Shown here piece after piece: positions 1-10,111 of a stretch of 64,000 nt of DNA (position 1 is its first letter; the number at the start of each line of letters is the position of its first letter). The notes below the pieces were generated by a model. That model saw only the letters and a list, made by a program, of their open reading frames with translations. It searched no databases and was not told the DNA's origin. This DNA is from Sanguinoderma infundibulare (Eukaryota > Basidiomycota > Agaricomycetes > Polyporales > Polyporaceae), in NCBI GenBank assembly GCA_032821775.1, contig JAVLRN010000005.1, positions 3,162,001 through 3,226,000 of the forward strand, in the 5' to 3' direction. The position numbers and the translations under genes are program-made.

Positions 1-103
1 ATGCATGGTGCCGATTCGCCCGCGACCTCTGGCGTTGGGTCTCGCGCGACAAGGTGCCGCAGTGAGCACCTTGCGCCACCGGTGATTGCGGGATTGCATT
101 GGT

Positions 104-419
104 CATCAGTAAAGCCGGATTTTGCTTAACGGCTTAACGGAAAATGGCCATCGTCCCCCCCCGGGATTTTGATGGATGTCCTGGGCAAGCTGCTGCCTCC
201 AACGTGTCGAGGCGACATCTCTTTGTCCCCCGCCGTGTGCCAGTCAGAGTGTGGGGGAGCGGTGCTGGTAGAAGGGAGGTCGTCAGTGGCGGAACTTAGG
301 GGCGCTTCTAGACCTACTTACGGCTTATCGGCTTACGGTACTTAACGGCAGCTTAACGTACTTAACGGTGCTTAATGGCCCCGTTAAGCACCGTTAAGCA
401 ATTCCCGGAAGCACTGATG
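104..419. mobile_element. MITE-like non-autonomous DNA element with TIRs and TGGT target duplication
   Basis: The element begins CATCAGT and ends ACTGATG. Its termini are imperfect inverted repeats of about 29 bp: CATCAGT, then CCGG, then GCTTAACGG, against the same order read from the other end. It is flanked by TGGT at 100-103 and at 420-423. The homologous right arm near 25735-25765 runs straight through one TGGT without the element, so that arm is an empty site and fixes both borders. Inside both termini are many copies of CTTAACGG or its complement CCGTTAAG, plausible transposase-binding subterminal repeats. It has no coding capacity. The superfamily is not assigned; a 4 bp duplication does not by itself identify one. 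Confidence 0.85.
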
Positions 420-949
420 TGGTATGGCAATGCGAACACCCTACACAGATAACAGCCGAGTCAGCGCACACCCAATTGGCCTAATAGTAACAAAACCCCG
501 GCACGGCTTTCCCGTGACCCCTGCTTGAAGCGAATGATGGCACTAACTGTGAAAAAACAACACAACGCTGGCAATTCGCGAGGCGATTCTCGTTGCCGAG
601 AACGACCAAGTGCGCAAACCGAACGGCCGCATCCTCAGAACATAGCTCGAGACGCAAACAGTCCACCCTCGCCGTGTAGCTCCTTGACTTCTTGGAGGGA
701 GGTACACGTAACATCCAGGATCCGATGCGCGCCCTCCGATGTCTGGGAATCTAACGTTACCACCAATACGTATATGCACTCACCGACTCAGCAGCAGCCT
801 AGTCGTCGGAATAATTTGCCGCGTTGGGCCAATCGCGTTTCCCTACACTGTTCGTCACCTAAACTCGGCCAGCGCCCGTCGCACACTTCCGACCGTACAA
901 ACAATTTAACACCAAGCCCGACGCTGGTCATGGAAACAACAACACTATG

Positions 950-1990
950 TTCGCTTCTAGTTGGAACACCTGAGGGAGGGATATATATCACTAATGACCC
1001 ACGCAGTCTTCGCTAGTTTCGGGAACTCACTGTCTGCATAGTCAACGATGCCGAGGAATGCCGAGAAGCTGACTTGCATGCCTTCGACTCCGAGCGAATC
1101 CTCGACCATCCAGAGGTCGCTTCGTTTTTGTCTCCAGAGGGTGAAGTTCAACAGAGAAACTCCGCAGCCAAGGATGCCCGTACGTCACCTGTAGAACGCC
1201 CCGAACGCAACCGTCGTGGAATAGACACATGAGGACGAGGTTCTCTGTGCGATCCGCCTTCAATGATTGGTCGACATCAGTCGGAAAGAACGCACGAAGG
1301 CGGGTTTCAGCAAGCGTCACTTGCACAAAACTAAGCTGAAGGGAACGTGCGCCGAAATGATAGTCAATGGGCTTGACCCACGAGCAACAGACAATGAAAC
1401 GCACATCGAACGAGAGAGGTTATGACGCGCGGTTGAGGGAACAGGTCAAGAATGAATTGAGATGAAGCCAGGCGTCGAGGGTACGAATAGACCATCAATG
1501 CGTGGTCCGACGAGTATCGGAGGGTATCAATCCATCGTATGATGCCGACCATTCTAGGTGGGATGACCGCCAGATTTTGAAAACGTTGTGCAGAGCCCTG
1601 AAAGACGAGAAGGCGTCGCAAAGACTTCGACGAACGGCATTAGCAAATAGCCAGATGGAGCGTGGGAAGCGACTTACTGGGAACATCTTGCTCGCCCAGA
1701 CGAATGGAACGGGGAAATCAAATCCAGAAGACCAGGACAAGCGACACATAAGAGAACTTTCTCTTCGCTGCTTGCGGAGCTTCTAATGGGGTGAAGGAAA
1801 TCGGAGGGGCGCACGACGTCCTCGTGTAACGACGAGCCTCGTTGACGTCCAGCTCTGGCACAAGTTCCAGCGTGGCGCTCCCACATCAACCCGACCAATA
1901 CCACATTCTCGTCGTCTCTGCCACGATAATCTGCGCCAGCATCGAAAATCCGTCGTTTGTCATCCAAAGGCAACGGTGGCGGCAGCGGCT
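950..1990 (-). pseudogene. Unidentified gene remnant in left duplication arm
   Basis: Minus-strand coding-like blocks are conserved in order with the right arm. One includes a stretch starting VTLAETRLRAFF and ending HDGCVRGVLQ (about 1180-1320). Another includes LGVEGM and FPKLAKT (about 1000-1110). A GT-AG intron conserved in both arms lies near 1630-1680. I do not recognise the family. Blocks lie in different frames and no single start-to-stop model works, so I treat it as decayed. It lies downstream of the Dicer-like remnant in the same transcriptional direction in both arms. Confidence 0.4.
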
Positions 1991-2029
1991 TCGCAGCAGC
2001 ACCCTTCCTTGTACACGTGCATACGCGAG

Positions 2030-2690
2030 ATAGGAAGTGGGGTGATACAGGCAGCAGGATCTGACAGCAGTTCGGAGGCCCGTTCCGCCGCGAGGGCCTT
2101 GGCCACGGAGAGATTGGGCGCAGCAACAGGCCCTACGACGGTCGTGCCATGGATGTCGTGTCGGTGGACCTCCTGTCGACTTTGACCCTTCCTATATCAT
2201 CCATAGCGGGAGTTAGGAATATTCGACAATGCTGCTCGAAGATTGACGTACATGAAGCTTTTGCACCTGCTCCCACACTGCGCCACCCACACCATGAGCT
2301 CCGTAACGGGGTCCTTCGGCAGGTCAGGCCTCAGCAAGTCGTCAAGCACCATCTCCATGATCACAGCGACCTTGTCGAAGAGTGCCCCGAGCACGCTCTC
2401 GAGGACGTCGCTAAGCACCTTCGTCTGTGACCTCCTCCAGTATCCTGACGCGCTTGCTGATCGCCATGCTGAGCTCGACGTTGTTGGCGAGGAGGAGCTT
2501 ATGCAGCCCCAACTGTTTGATGGAGTTCGAAGCGAACACGGGACCGCAGACTGCACGCGAACGTGCCGACCACAGCTGGCCAGCCGTCGCGGACGGGAGC
2601 TTCCTGTGCAAATAGCCTGACACGACCATGTCGATGACCGCTACGTGAAATCCCCGAACGCCTCTACGACGTGTGCGCGCAAGCCCAGCT
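2030..2690 (-). pseudogene. Dicer-like RNase III / C-terminal fragment (left copy)
   Basis: Read on the minus strand, the start resembles the Dicer RNase IIIb segment: IDMVVSGYLHRK, then SARSRAVCGP and LGLHKLLLANNVELS. It continues in a shifted frame with the RNase III signature KVLSDVLESVLGALF and then DPVTELMVWVAQ. A further block contains HGTTVVGPVAAPNLS and AKALAAERAS, like the C-terminal tail of basidiomycete Dicers. Relative to the right copy it lacks a short block before KVLSDV (causing the frame change) and another after LGALF. No helicase, PAZ or RNase IIIa part is present. The call rests on motif recognition, not a search. As it stands it cannot encode a functional nuclease. Confidence 0.72.
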
Positions 2691-2803
2691 TGCCTTCCAG
2701 CCAGTGTTCCGCGGGGCCAGCCAGTTGACGGAGTCCGCTAACCCTCCTCCCGCTGGCAACCCATCGAGCATATATCCACCAATTTGGAGTGTCCATCGCT
2801 GCA

Positions 2804-3792
2804 TCAAAGCGTTTTGAACGCGAACATGATCTCCTGCGGGGAGATACCGGTCTTCAGTCTGCCCGGCACTTCATCCAGATCTTCATGCTCTCCCGGTCGG
2901 TATTCGATCCAGCCCGAGAAAAGCGGCTTCCAGACCAACGAACCCTGGGAGCGAACCCAGGAAGTGCCAGAATTACCCCAAGCGAGCCATTGTTCGACTC
3001 TGTCGAGCGGAGCGGAATGCTCGCATTGATGCTCCCGGCGCAGAGCTCGACGACGTCGTCCAGGAGGGCCCTCTTCAACTTGTCCTCAAACACCGGCGGC
3101 AGCACTATCCTGAACTGTGGGTAGAATGCCAGTTTATAACGTCCACGCCCGGGCCGTCAACCAAGCATATTACGGGGAGCCGTCCGGCGTAACAGGGGAC
3201 TCCGCGGAACGAGTCTTCGATCGATCGACGCATGGGCGTCCAGTACTCAGCCGCGAGGGACTGTGAGGCAAAGTGCTCGTCAAGCACAATAAAGCGGTGG
3301 CTTTGGATGCGAAACGTGCGTGCCGGGTTGCGCCCTGAGAGGCCGAGAGTGGCAGCGGGGGTGAGGAAGAGGTAGAGCATCTTCCGTGGGTTTTGCGACC
3401 AGTCGATGCCGCCACTCTCGAGGACGAGAGCCGTGACAAGTGTTCTGAAGGCCCAATTGTGTGCGTGGATGAACTCTGGGAGTGAAGCAGACAGGGCGAA
3501 TTGTCCTGTGTTCTTCAAATACGCGGCAACGTCGGGCTCGCTCTGGCACACAAGTCTACGCGTTGCACAACGATTAGGGGAGTCAGCTACTAGGGGGGAG
3601 TACTCACTTGTGCTTCGGCCAGGCTGCTTTCTGGCATTCCTTGCAGCAATACAAAGCCCTCCCGCACCCGGTGCACTTCCTCAATTCGATGGCTGAGTCC
3701 TCGGTTTGGGATCGGGCGCAGTGGTGGCATCGCCGTAGGGCCTGAGCCGACACAGGGACGTTAGGGAATGCTTTATCAAAGTTTTCGTGCAT
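2804..3792 (-). pseudogene. MYND-type zinc finger protein gene with two frameshifts
   Basis: Exon 1 (3608-3792) encodes a MYND finger: CHHC, CTGC, CCKEC, then H-x3-C completed across a 52 bp intron (3556-3607) by exon 2. The downstream body matches the divergent neighbour at 4095-5084 block by block (SGGID, LVDGPG, LGVILALPG, VWKP, ISPQEIMFAF), but in three successive frames. One frame change is near 3125-3135 (VDGPG into YKLAFYP). The second is near 2945-2955 (LALPG into VRSQGSLVWKP). Neither spot has room for a normal intron. If real, the protein stops prematurely at 3105; otherwise these are sequencing errors. The final homologous stop is TGA at 2804-2806. MYND domains mediate protein-protein contacts; the paralogue's role is unknown. 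Confidence 0.7.
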
Positions 3793-4094
3793 TGCATGAG
3801 ATGTGGCAGATTGCGGGAGTGCGAGCAAAGTCCGAGAAGGAGCACAAGCTGACTGGCCGCGCGGGATTGGCTGGATTGGACTCTGGACTTCGGGCCGATA
3901 TTGCCGGACACGTTGTTGCATTGACAATGACATTGACGCCGACTCGCGATTCGGGTCGGAAATTACCGAGCGATGGATCTGCACAAGACCTGCGGCCAAG
4001 TTTGACCTCGCTTTGTGCCGTTCCACTGCGAGTGTCTTCCTTCCCCACTCAACTCGACGACGATCCCTAGTACTTCTCAGCCTTTGTGTTGGTG
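3793..4094. promoter_or_regulatory. Shared intergenic region of divergent MYND gene pair
   Basis: The 302 bp between two divergently oriented MYND start codons must hold both promoters. I see no clear TATA box. About 90 bp here (3805-3900) is related to 31615-31700 upstream of another F-box gene, sharing ATTGCGGGAGTGCGAG, GAGAAGGAGCA, TGACTGGC and TTCGGGCCG in the same order. Confidence 0.5.
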
Positions 4095-5084
4095 ATGGCA
4101 GCCGCAACCATCGAGTATGTGGACCTTCCGGACACCCTCACGTGCGGCTGGTGCAAGAGAACCGACGTCACAAAGCAAGATTTGAAGCGGTGCGGTGGAT
4201 GTGGAGCAGTCATGTACTGCAGTAAGCATTGTCAGATGGAAGCATGGCCTTCGCACAAGTGAGTCTCGTTCCGCCTTCATGGTCATGGACACATTCGCAC
4301 GCTTGGCCATTTCATCCGCCTCAGATCTGCATGCCGTTCTCATGATGGTCATCCTGATACTGGAGCTGAGCAGGCCGGGTATGTCGCGCCGTTGTCTCTC
4401 GCGAACGCCGTCAAGGATTGGGCGAACGTCCACGAGGACGCGTTCTCGATGATCATACACGCGATCGTGCGCTTCAGCGGCGGTGTCGACCACGTCTTGA
4501 ACAACAACAGATGCATGGTCTTCTATCTCCGTCCTCTCCAGCCCATCTTCGGCAACCCCGCGACCGCACTCGAGGTCATCTCCTTGTCGCTCGTCAGCAA
4601 GGACGTCGAGGACGACCAGTTCGAACCTATCCGCGACCAGTGGGATGTGCCCTTGAAGACCGCTCGTGAAGCATTCGCCGCTGAGCTTGCGCGAACTGAT
4701 CCCAACCCGAGGTTCGCCGGCGTCATCCCTGCCACCTTCATAGTGGACGACACCGAGGTCGCATTGCACTCTCGATATCCTCTCTACCACCCAAAGAACC
4801 ATGCCGATAACGCGCCTGTGGAAGAGAACGTCGCCGCCGCGTTCAACGATATCCAGCGACTCTGCGTGCGGTCCCTTGGTGTCGGACTCGTCTTGCGGCA
4901 CCCTGCCGATTCTGCGTCGCCGCTGCCGGGTGTGGGCCACATGGTGCGCCAGAAGAAGAAGTGGGTCTGGAAGCCGATGCGGAGCCCTGCATGCTTGATG
5001 GGTCTTATTATGGATGAGGATGATCGTCCTAGGCGGTCGGACTTATCTATTCAAGACCTTTGGACGGTATGGCGCCAGTGGTAG
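4095..5084 (+). CDS. MYND-type zinc finger protein
   Basis: Two exons, 4095-4258 and 4325-5084, encode 307 residues. The 66 bp intron sits at the same phase-2 position, inside the last histidine-to-cysteine spacing of the finger, as in the divergent paralogue. The MYND finger (about residues 17-58) reads CGWC, CGGC, CSKHC and then H-x3-C with the final cysteine in exon 2. I chose the CAG at 4322-4324 as acceptor because it restores that cysteine (HKSAC). The C-terminal 240 residues form a body shared with the neighbour (SGGVDH, VFYLRPL, VIPATFIVDD, KKWVWKP) and end DLWTVWRQW. MYND fingers are protein-interaction modules; no SET or other catalytic domain is visible, so the role is unknown. It is the intact member of the pair. 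Confidence 0.85.
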
Positions 5085-6362
5085 GCTTATGTGGGTAAGT
5101 TGTTAGCCTGCACGAATACTGCTGGATACTCACGTTTGATCACCGACTCAACACCATCCTACGCGACGCAACTTTTAGTTCTACGTGAATCAGTATTTCC
5201 TGTTTTAAAAGGTGCAGGATGTTGATAACTCTCCTTTGTGCCCAGTAACCCTATCCTTGTGGTACTGTATGTTGACTTGGAGCAGTATGAATCTCGAGCT
5301 GAATCTATGTGCTGCCACCTGAACTGGATGGTTTGCACGTCGCCGTACGGCTGGGCACACGTCCACATTGGGGTACAAACCCTCCCCCAACCATGATCCA
5401 GCACATTCGACCCTAACGCAGCACGGTCATCGTGCTTTCTAGAACGACGGCCGCCAGATCAAGGACCGTACTGGGCGTGTACACCGCAGACATGCTCGTC
5501 GAGAACAGGAAGTCAGCGCAGCCGCTGCAGACCACGCACTCGACCACTGAATCCTTTACGCGATACGCATAGGCAACCGGGTCCACTCGGTTGCATTGGA
5601 GGTTGAGCCTCAACATCTTGTGCTTGCGCCTGAGATGGAGATCTCACTGACTGCTATACTACTAGGTCGATTCTTACAAGGAGGTGGCCGCGGACACGTT
5701 GAACGCAGACATAACGCTACCTGTACCCCGGAATCCACACTGTACTGTCCCCCTTGTACAGAGCATCAGTGGCTGAGGCCGCACGGGCCTAGCGGACGAT
5801 GCAAGCCCAACTCGGCTCCTGGTTCCAACATGCACTCTGACTCACTGGCGTGTTGCTCTCAAGATGAAGAGATATCTGTGATGAAATAGCTGGTCGGCAA
5901 CAGTCGAAGTGATTGTCGGAATCGGTCCTGCGGAGCTTGCCGTCACAGCTCGGACGTGTGCTGGTGGTTGGAAATGAATGACAGATTGTTCGTACTGCAT
6001 TAGTACCCTCAGCCTGTGTCGTGCAGCCTGCTACCCAAATCTATGCACAAATTCGAAGGAACGAGGCTTTCTCGACCAGAACCATCGTGATGCGTATTGA
6101 AAGCACTCAAGTTAAACGTTAGGCAATACTCCGGACCGATGCCCCGATTTTTGAGTCGTGTGCTGCCATGACTTTACCGAACGCGCGTTTGCCACGCCCT
6201 TCCCTGGCTTCATCCACTGCTCATCGGTCAATAGCTCACTGCTCTCGAGTCACTTCGTCTCACCTTTCTGGACGAATTGCCGGTAAGTATATTGTTGCTA
6301 CTGAAATGATGGCCGTACAACTTACCCTCAATCTTCAGTCTGCAGACCATCCGACCATCGCG
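5085..6362. other. Intergenic stretch without a supported gene
   Basis: This holds the 3' flank of the MYND gene and the 5' flank of the F-box gene. A minus-strand open frame at 5413-5616 has a cysteine pair but no supporting exon structure. A likely 5'-UTR intron of the F-box gene runs from GTAAGTAT near 6282 to the CAG at about 6339. I see nothing else. Confidence 0.5.
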
Positions 6363-8375
6363 ATGGATCAGATTGCAGGTGCCTCAGAACTTTTGAAACA
6401 CCTTCCAACCACAGATCGTAAATGCCTCTCCGAGCTCTCCTTTAGCCCAGACATCCAGGCATGGGCCGTGGCTAGAGCGGACGAATACCGCAAATTTGCC
6501 CTTACCCTCCTCTCCATCCAGAACCTCGCTGCCCCAATCCACCGTCTTCCCACCGAGATCCTCGAGCGAATCCTCGAACAGTGCTGGCATAACCGTGCGC
6601 TTAGCTTGCGCCTCCCCCATGTCTGCCGCCTATGGCGCTCGATCCTCCTCGATCGGGCGAAATTCTGGGCGGACGCGGTGGCCGACTCTGAGTTCCGCGA
6701 GGAGAGTCTATGGGAGTCCCCCGGGACAGGGTCGCGCAGCGAGCTGCCCTACCTCAGGACCCTCCTCGCGCGGTCCACCCGGAACGTGCAGATGATCAAA
6801 GTCTCCTTCGACGGGTTCCCTTGGTGCATTGCCACGTCTTTGACCCCGTGCATCCAGAACCTCGCATCGTTGCAGGTGATTGTAGGCGAAGGGGACCTCA
6901 GCCGCCTGTGGCCTCCGCTCCGCTCCGGGATGCCAAACCTTGAAGCCTTAACCATCCAAATCAAGGTGACGACAGAGGACATAGAGAACTACAAAGCCGG
7001 CTACCTCCATGAGGCCTGGTTCTGCTACAAGTATGCATGGAGCGAGCTCACTGTGCTGTCCGACGACAATCTGCCCTCGCTCCTTCGCCTCACTTGTCCC
7101 CACACACTCCTGAGGTACATCACCGCCTCGTCACTCCAGCATCTGCGGTTACAGTGGTGGGATATCCCGCAGCCCGACATTGTCCCACCGTGGATCGAGA
7201 TCGATTCAACGGTGGATTTGGAGCCTTATCGAGAACGCCTGGAGACTTTGGAGATCATGCCGGAGTGGTATATCAGCAACGATCCCGAGCGCGTCGACCT
7301 CCCTTCTCTGCGTTATCTATTCATTGGGTCAGAGGGAGTACACACCCCTCCCGGCATTCTCGACTGGTTGACCTTGCCCCCAACCACTCGCATCCATTTC
7401 GTTAACGCATCCATGCACCTTCAAGACTTCGATGTGGCCCTCCCGAAAGACGATGACGAGGCGCTCCTCGCAGCAATCGGCGACGTCGACTGCTTGTATA
7501 TTCAGGCGTCGTCCGAAAGCCCAAGATGGGAACATAGCTATCGCTTGCAATTCCACACACGCGACCGGGAGCGCATCCGCATGGATGACTACGACATCAC
7601 TGCTGATGGCCTCCTCGACGTCTTCCGCGGCCGCTCTTCCATTACACGGCTCGTACTCGGCCTGGGCGACGTCACCGTTCTCGACATGGACTTCCGCGCG
7701 TTCCCGCAGCTCGTGCGCCTCGAGATTGACACCTCCGAGCTCACGTACATCTTGCACAACCTGCAGCCAAGCAACACGGAGGAAGAGGAGTCTACCGGCG
7801 AGGTGGTCTGCCCCTCCCTTGCTGAGCTCGCCATCACTTGCAGATTTCCCGTCCCGGGGAGCACGGTCATGTCTCCACCGTCAGAACCGGTCTCTCCTAC
7901 GGACATCGACCGACTGTTCGGGTCGCACTGTTCTGTCATACAAGAAGCCCTCGCGGAACGCGCGTCCCGCGGGAGCCGCCTCACCTCTCTCGTTTTTCGC
8001 GCCCCGGCGACGATAATCCGCCTCGTAGGCGAGGACAGTGGCTCGGAGGAGTCTGAGGAGGAAGACAGCGATGAGGAGGGAAGCGATGAGGACCACGACG
8101 AGGAAGAGGACAGCGAGAGCGAGAGCGAGGGCTTGGCGGACAGTAGGAATGGGAACGAAACGGTGGATGACTTGGATGGTTATGACGGCAACTCGAGCAA
8201 CAGGTCTGAAGATTCGACCTCCCATGCTGCCGCGGAAGACAACTCGGATGGTGTATGGCCGAGCCAGGCTGCTAGGCGGGCGGCCCTACAAAGCCTGCAG
8301 GAGCTGGTGGATGGTCCTGTCATCTTCAAACTGCTGGACAGGTCTGGGAACGAGCTGAGCATTGATGAGGCTTGA
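6363..8375 (+). CDS. F-box protein with LRR-like body and acidic C-terminus (paralogue 1)
   Basis: This is a single-exon 670-residue protein. ATG 6363 (MDQIAGASEL) is chosen because it aligns with the start of the paralogue on the minus strand at 23319; upstream in-frame methionines lie in a probable 5'-UTR intron. The N-terminus (about residues 55-105) carries an F-box: PIHRLPTEILERILEQCW followed by LPHVCRLWRSILL. The middle has leucine-rich segments of the kind seen in basidiomycete F-box substrate receptors. Residues near 560-600 are a long run of Glu, Asp and Ser. The end is LQELVDGPVIFKLLD then NELSIDEA, a family hallmark. F-box proteins recruit targets to SCF ubiquitin ligases; the target is unknown. 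Copies sit at 21304-23319 (intact) and 34372-36368 (broken). Confidence 0.88.
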   Translation: MDQIAGASELLKHLPTTDRKCLSELSFSPDIQAWAVARADEYRKFALTLLSIQNLAAPIHRLPTEILERILEQCWHNRALSLRLPHVCRLWRSILLDRAKFWADAVADSEFREESLWESPGTGSRSELPYLRTLLARSTRNVQMIKVSFDGFPWCIATSLTPCIQNLASLQVIVGEGDLSRLWPPLRSGMPNLEALTIQIKVTTEDIENYKAGYLHEAWFCYKYAWSELTVLSDDNLPSLLRLTCPHTLLRYITASSLQHLRLQWWDIPQPDIVPPWIEIDSTVDLEPYRERLETLEIMPEWYISNDPERVDLPSLRYLFIGSEGVHTPPGILDWLTLPPTTRIHFVNASMHLQDFDVALPKDDDEALLAAIGDVDCLYIQASSESPRWEHSYRLQFHTRDRERIRMDDYDITADGLLDVFRGRSSITRLVLGLGDVTVLDMDFRAFPQLVRLEIDTSELTYILHNLQPSNTEEEESTGEVVCPSLAELAITCRFPVPGSTVMSPPSEPVSPTDIDRLFGSHCSVIQEALAERASRGSRLTSLVFRAPATIIRLVGEDSGSEESEEEDSDEEGSDEDHDEEEDSESESEGLADSRNGNETVDDLDGYDGNSSNRSEDSTSHAAAEDNSDGVWPSQAARRAALQSLQELVDGPVIFKLLDRSGNELSIDEA

Positions 8376-8605
8376 CCCTGAATGAAGAGTACAGTGAGTT
8401 ACCTTACCACTACCAAGTGCGCCATCGCTGAAGAGTTTGGAATCTTGAGCCATCTGATTGCCAGTCTGCCCGAAATGTAGAGAACGAAGGGAACGAGATA
8501 CCACATTGTCCACACGATAATGATACACATGTCCCTAGAAGCATATAGATACAGTCAAAGTCTCGACAGCACGACAGAACAGACTGAGCATCACAAGCCG
8601 CGTAC

Positions 8606-10111
8606 CTAATGGCCCTCCGCCTTGAGCTCCCCGACGGTCTTCAACAGCGCCTCGCGCCGCATCGGGATCCACATCGCCTCCGCGCCCTGCGCCGCCGTCG
8701 AGACCGTCACCACCAGCCCGTGGTCCCTGAACTCGCTCAGGAGCGCGCGCAGCGCCGTGTCGTTCGTCGCCACAAAGTTGTCCCGCGCCGCGGCAAACAG
8801 CCTGTCGTAGTCGTACGCCCGCTCCTTCTCCTCCTCCTCTCCGTCCTTCTCCGTGCCCTCAGCCTCCCCGTCCCTTCCCTCCTTCCCCTTGCCAGCCTTG
8901 CCACCAGGCGCGTCCATGACCTCGAGCTGCTTCGTGCCCAGCAGCACGAACAGCTTCTTCGCCTTCTGCGTCACGCTCGCCAGCACGTGCCGCGCCGCCG
9001 TCTCCGTCACCACCACCGCCTGCCCTGCCGCCCCTCCCGCCGCGCCCACTCCCACTCCCACTCCGGTGGCGGTGCGCGTGCCGCGGAGGGCAGCCGCGCC
9101 GGCGAGGACGGTCGGGTCCGCGTACGCGAGCTCAAAATCGTATGGGGCGAGGGTGGTGAGGTCGTGCCAGAGCCACGCGAAGCCGCGCCGGGGCACCACC
9201 CCATCCTCTTCTTGCAGGGACTCGGACTTGTATTCCGCGGGAGACGATGCAGGGAGGTCGGAGGGCGCGGGCGGATCTGGCTTGCGCGCGAAGAGCTCGG
9301 AGAGGGACCAGCGCGCGTGCGCGGCGACGTGGTCGACGGATGCGACGAGGTGGGCGTGGGGCGCGAGGGCGAGGAGGGCGAGCGCGGCCCTGTTCTTGGG
9401 CGCGCGGAACGCGTTGCCCTCGACGTTGTGCGCGACGATATACAAATGGGGAGATCCCCGTCTCGAGAAGAACGCGTGTATCCGTTGCGTCTGCGCCTCT
9501 TGGCCCCCGGTCGAGTTCCCAGCGGCGGTCGACGTAGATGAGTTGTTGAGCACGCCGGGGACCTGCTCGATCGCGCCGACGAGGTCCTTGAACGCGAACG
9601 AGGGGTTGAACCCGTTCGCGACAACGACGTGATTCCCCCTGCGCGCCAAGTCCATCGCGAAAGCATTCAAGAACTCACGTTTGGACCCGCACCCGTACAG
9701 CAGCACGTTGAATCCCTCGCCGAGCTCCGTCCTCAGCCGCCTGAACCACATCCGCCGCGCGCCCGGGTCCGTCCACAGCACCCTGTCCCTGTCCTTCTCG
9801 CGTGGGTGCACGAGCGCCGCGGCGTGCTCTTCGGGGGTGAGGGGCGGGACGAGGTGGGAGAAGACGTTGGAGGAGGTCCGTGCAGACTTTGACGCGTGCA
9901 GGAAGTACGCGTCGAACGCGGTCTGGGTCGCGAAGCCTTGCGAGGGCTCCGTAAAGTCTGGTTCATGGTCGTGGATGAGGTAGTCGTCATCGTCGTGGTC
10001 GGGCTCATAGTCGGACGATGCGACCGAGACGCCGCCGCGTCGGGAAGGGGTGGTGGGTACGCTGCTGGTGGCGGGCCAGGACTCGAGCTCTTGGTCGTCT
10101 TCCGAGTGCAT
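8606..10111 (-). CDS. ORC2: Origin recognition complex subunit 2
   Basis: This is the Orc2 subunit of the six-protein complex that marks replication origins in the nucleus. The hallmark is WFRRLRTELGEGFNVLLYGC followed by GSKREFLNAFA, then NHVVVANGFNPSF and the conserved central fold (VPGVLNN, LYIVAHNVEG, LALLALAPHAHLVASVDH). A C-terminal winged-helix region follows (DRLFAAARDNFVA, LLSEFRDHGLV). ATG 10111 gives 501 residues in one exon. The frame stays open without an ATG to about 10279, so a short upstream coding exon is possible. A Lys/Glu-rich insert lies near residue 420. Length fits fungal Orc2 (about 500-620). It converges with the F-box gene, 230 bp apart. Confidence 0.93.
   Translation of the reverse strand: MHSEDDQELESWPATSSVPTTPSRRGGVSVASSDYEPDHDDDDYLIHDHEPDFTEPSQGFATQTAFDAYFLHASKSARTSSNVFSHLVPPLTPEEHAAALVHPREKDRDRVLWTDPGARRMWFRRLRTELGEGFNVLLYGCGSKREFLNAFAMDLARRGNHVVVANGFNPSFAFKDLVGAIEQVPGVLNNSSTSTAAGNSTGGQEAQTQRIHAFFSRRGSPHLYIVAHNVEGNAFRAPKNRAALALLALAPHAHLVASVDHVAAHARWSLSELFARKPDPPAPSDLPASSPAEYKSESLQEEDGVVPRRGFAWLWHDLTTLAPYDFELAYADPTVLAGAAALRGTRTATGVGVGVGAAGGAAGQAVVVTETAARHVLASVTQKAKKLFVLLGTKQLEVMDAPGGKAGKGKEGRDGEAEGTEKDGEEEEKERAYDYDRLFAAARDNFVATNDTALRALLSEFRDHGLVVTVSTAAQGAEAMWIPMRREALLKTVGELKAEGH

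Larger units (their letters stand above)
1..2690. repeat. Left arm of an inverted segmental duplication (window-truncated)
   Basis: On the minus strand this stretch matches the plus strand at about 23670-25833, in the same order. Shared landmarks are the GGTGATTGCGGGATTGCATT segment at 80-100, the CGGCACGGCTTTCCCGTGACC segment near 500, the TATCAATCCATCGTATGATG region near 1530, and the Dicer-like coding remnant at 2030-2680. Differences include substitutions, small indels and one 316 bp insertion at 104-419. The arm begins before the window, so its outer end is unknown. It extends about 230 bp further into Dicer sequence than the right arm. Confidence 0.88.

Noticed and set aside
3105..3135. 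A 26-32 bp intron bridging the first frame change of the MYND pseudogene
   Set aside because: Far below the shortest plausible intron here, and homology to the paralogue continues through the supposed intron.
8609..9541. 310-codon open frame on the plus strand
   Set aside because: It is antisense to ORC2; GC-rich coding DNA leaves the opposite strand open and the translation is Arg/Leu/Gly-biased without a domain.
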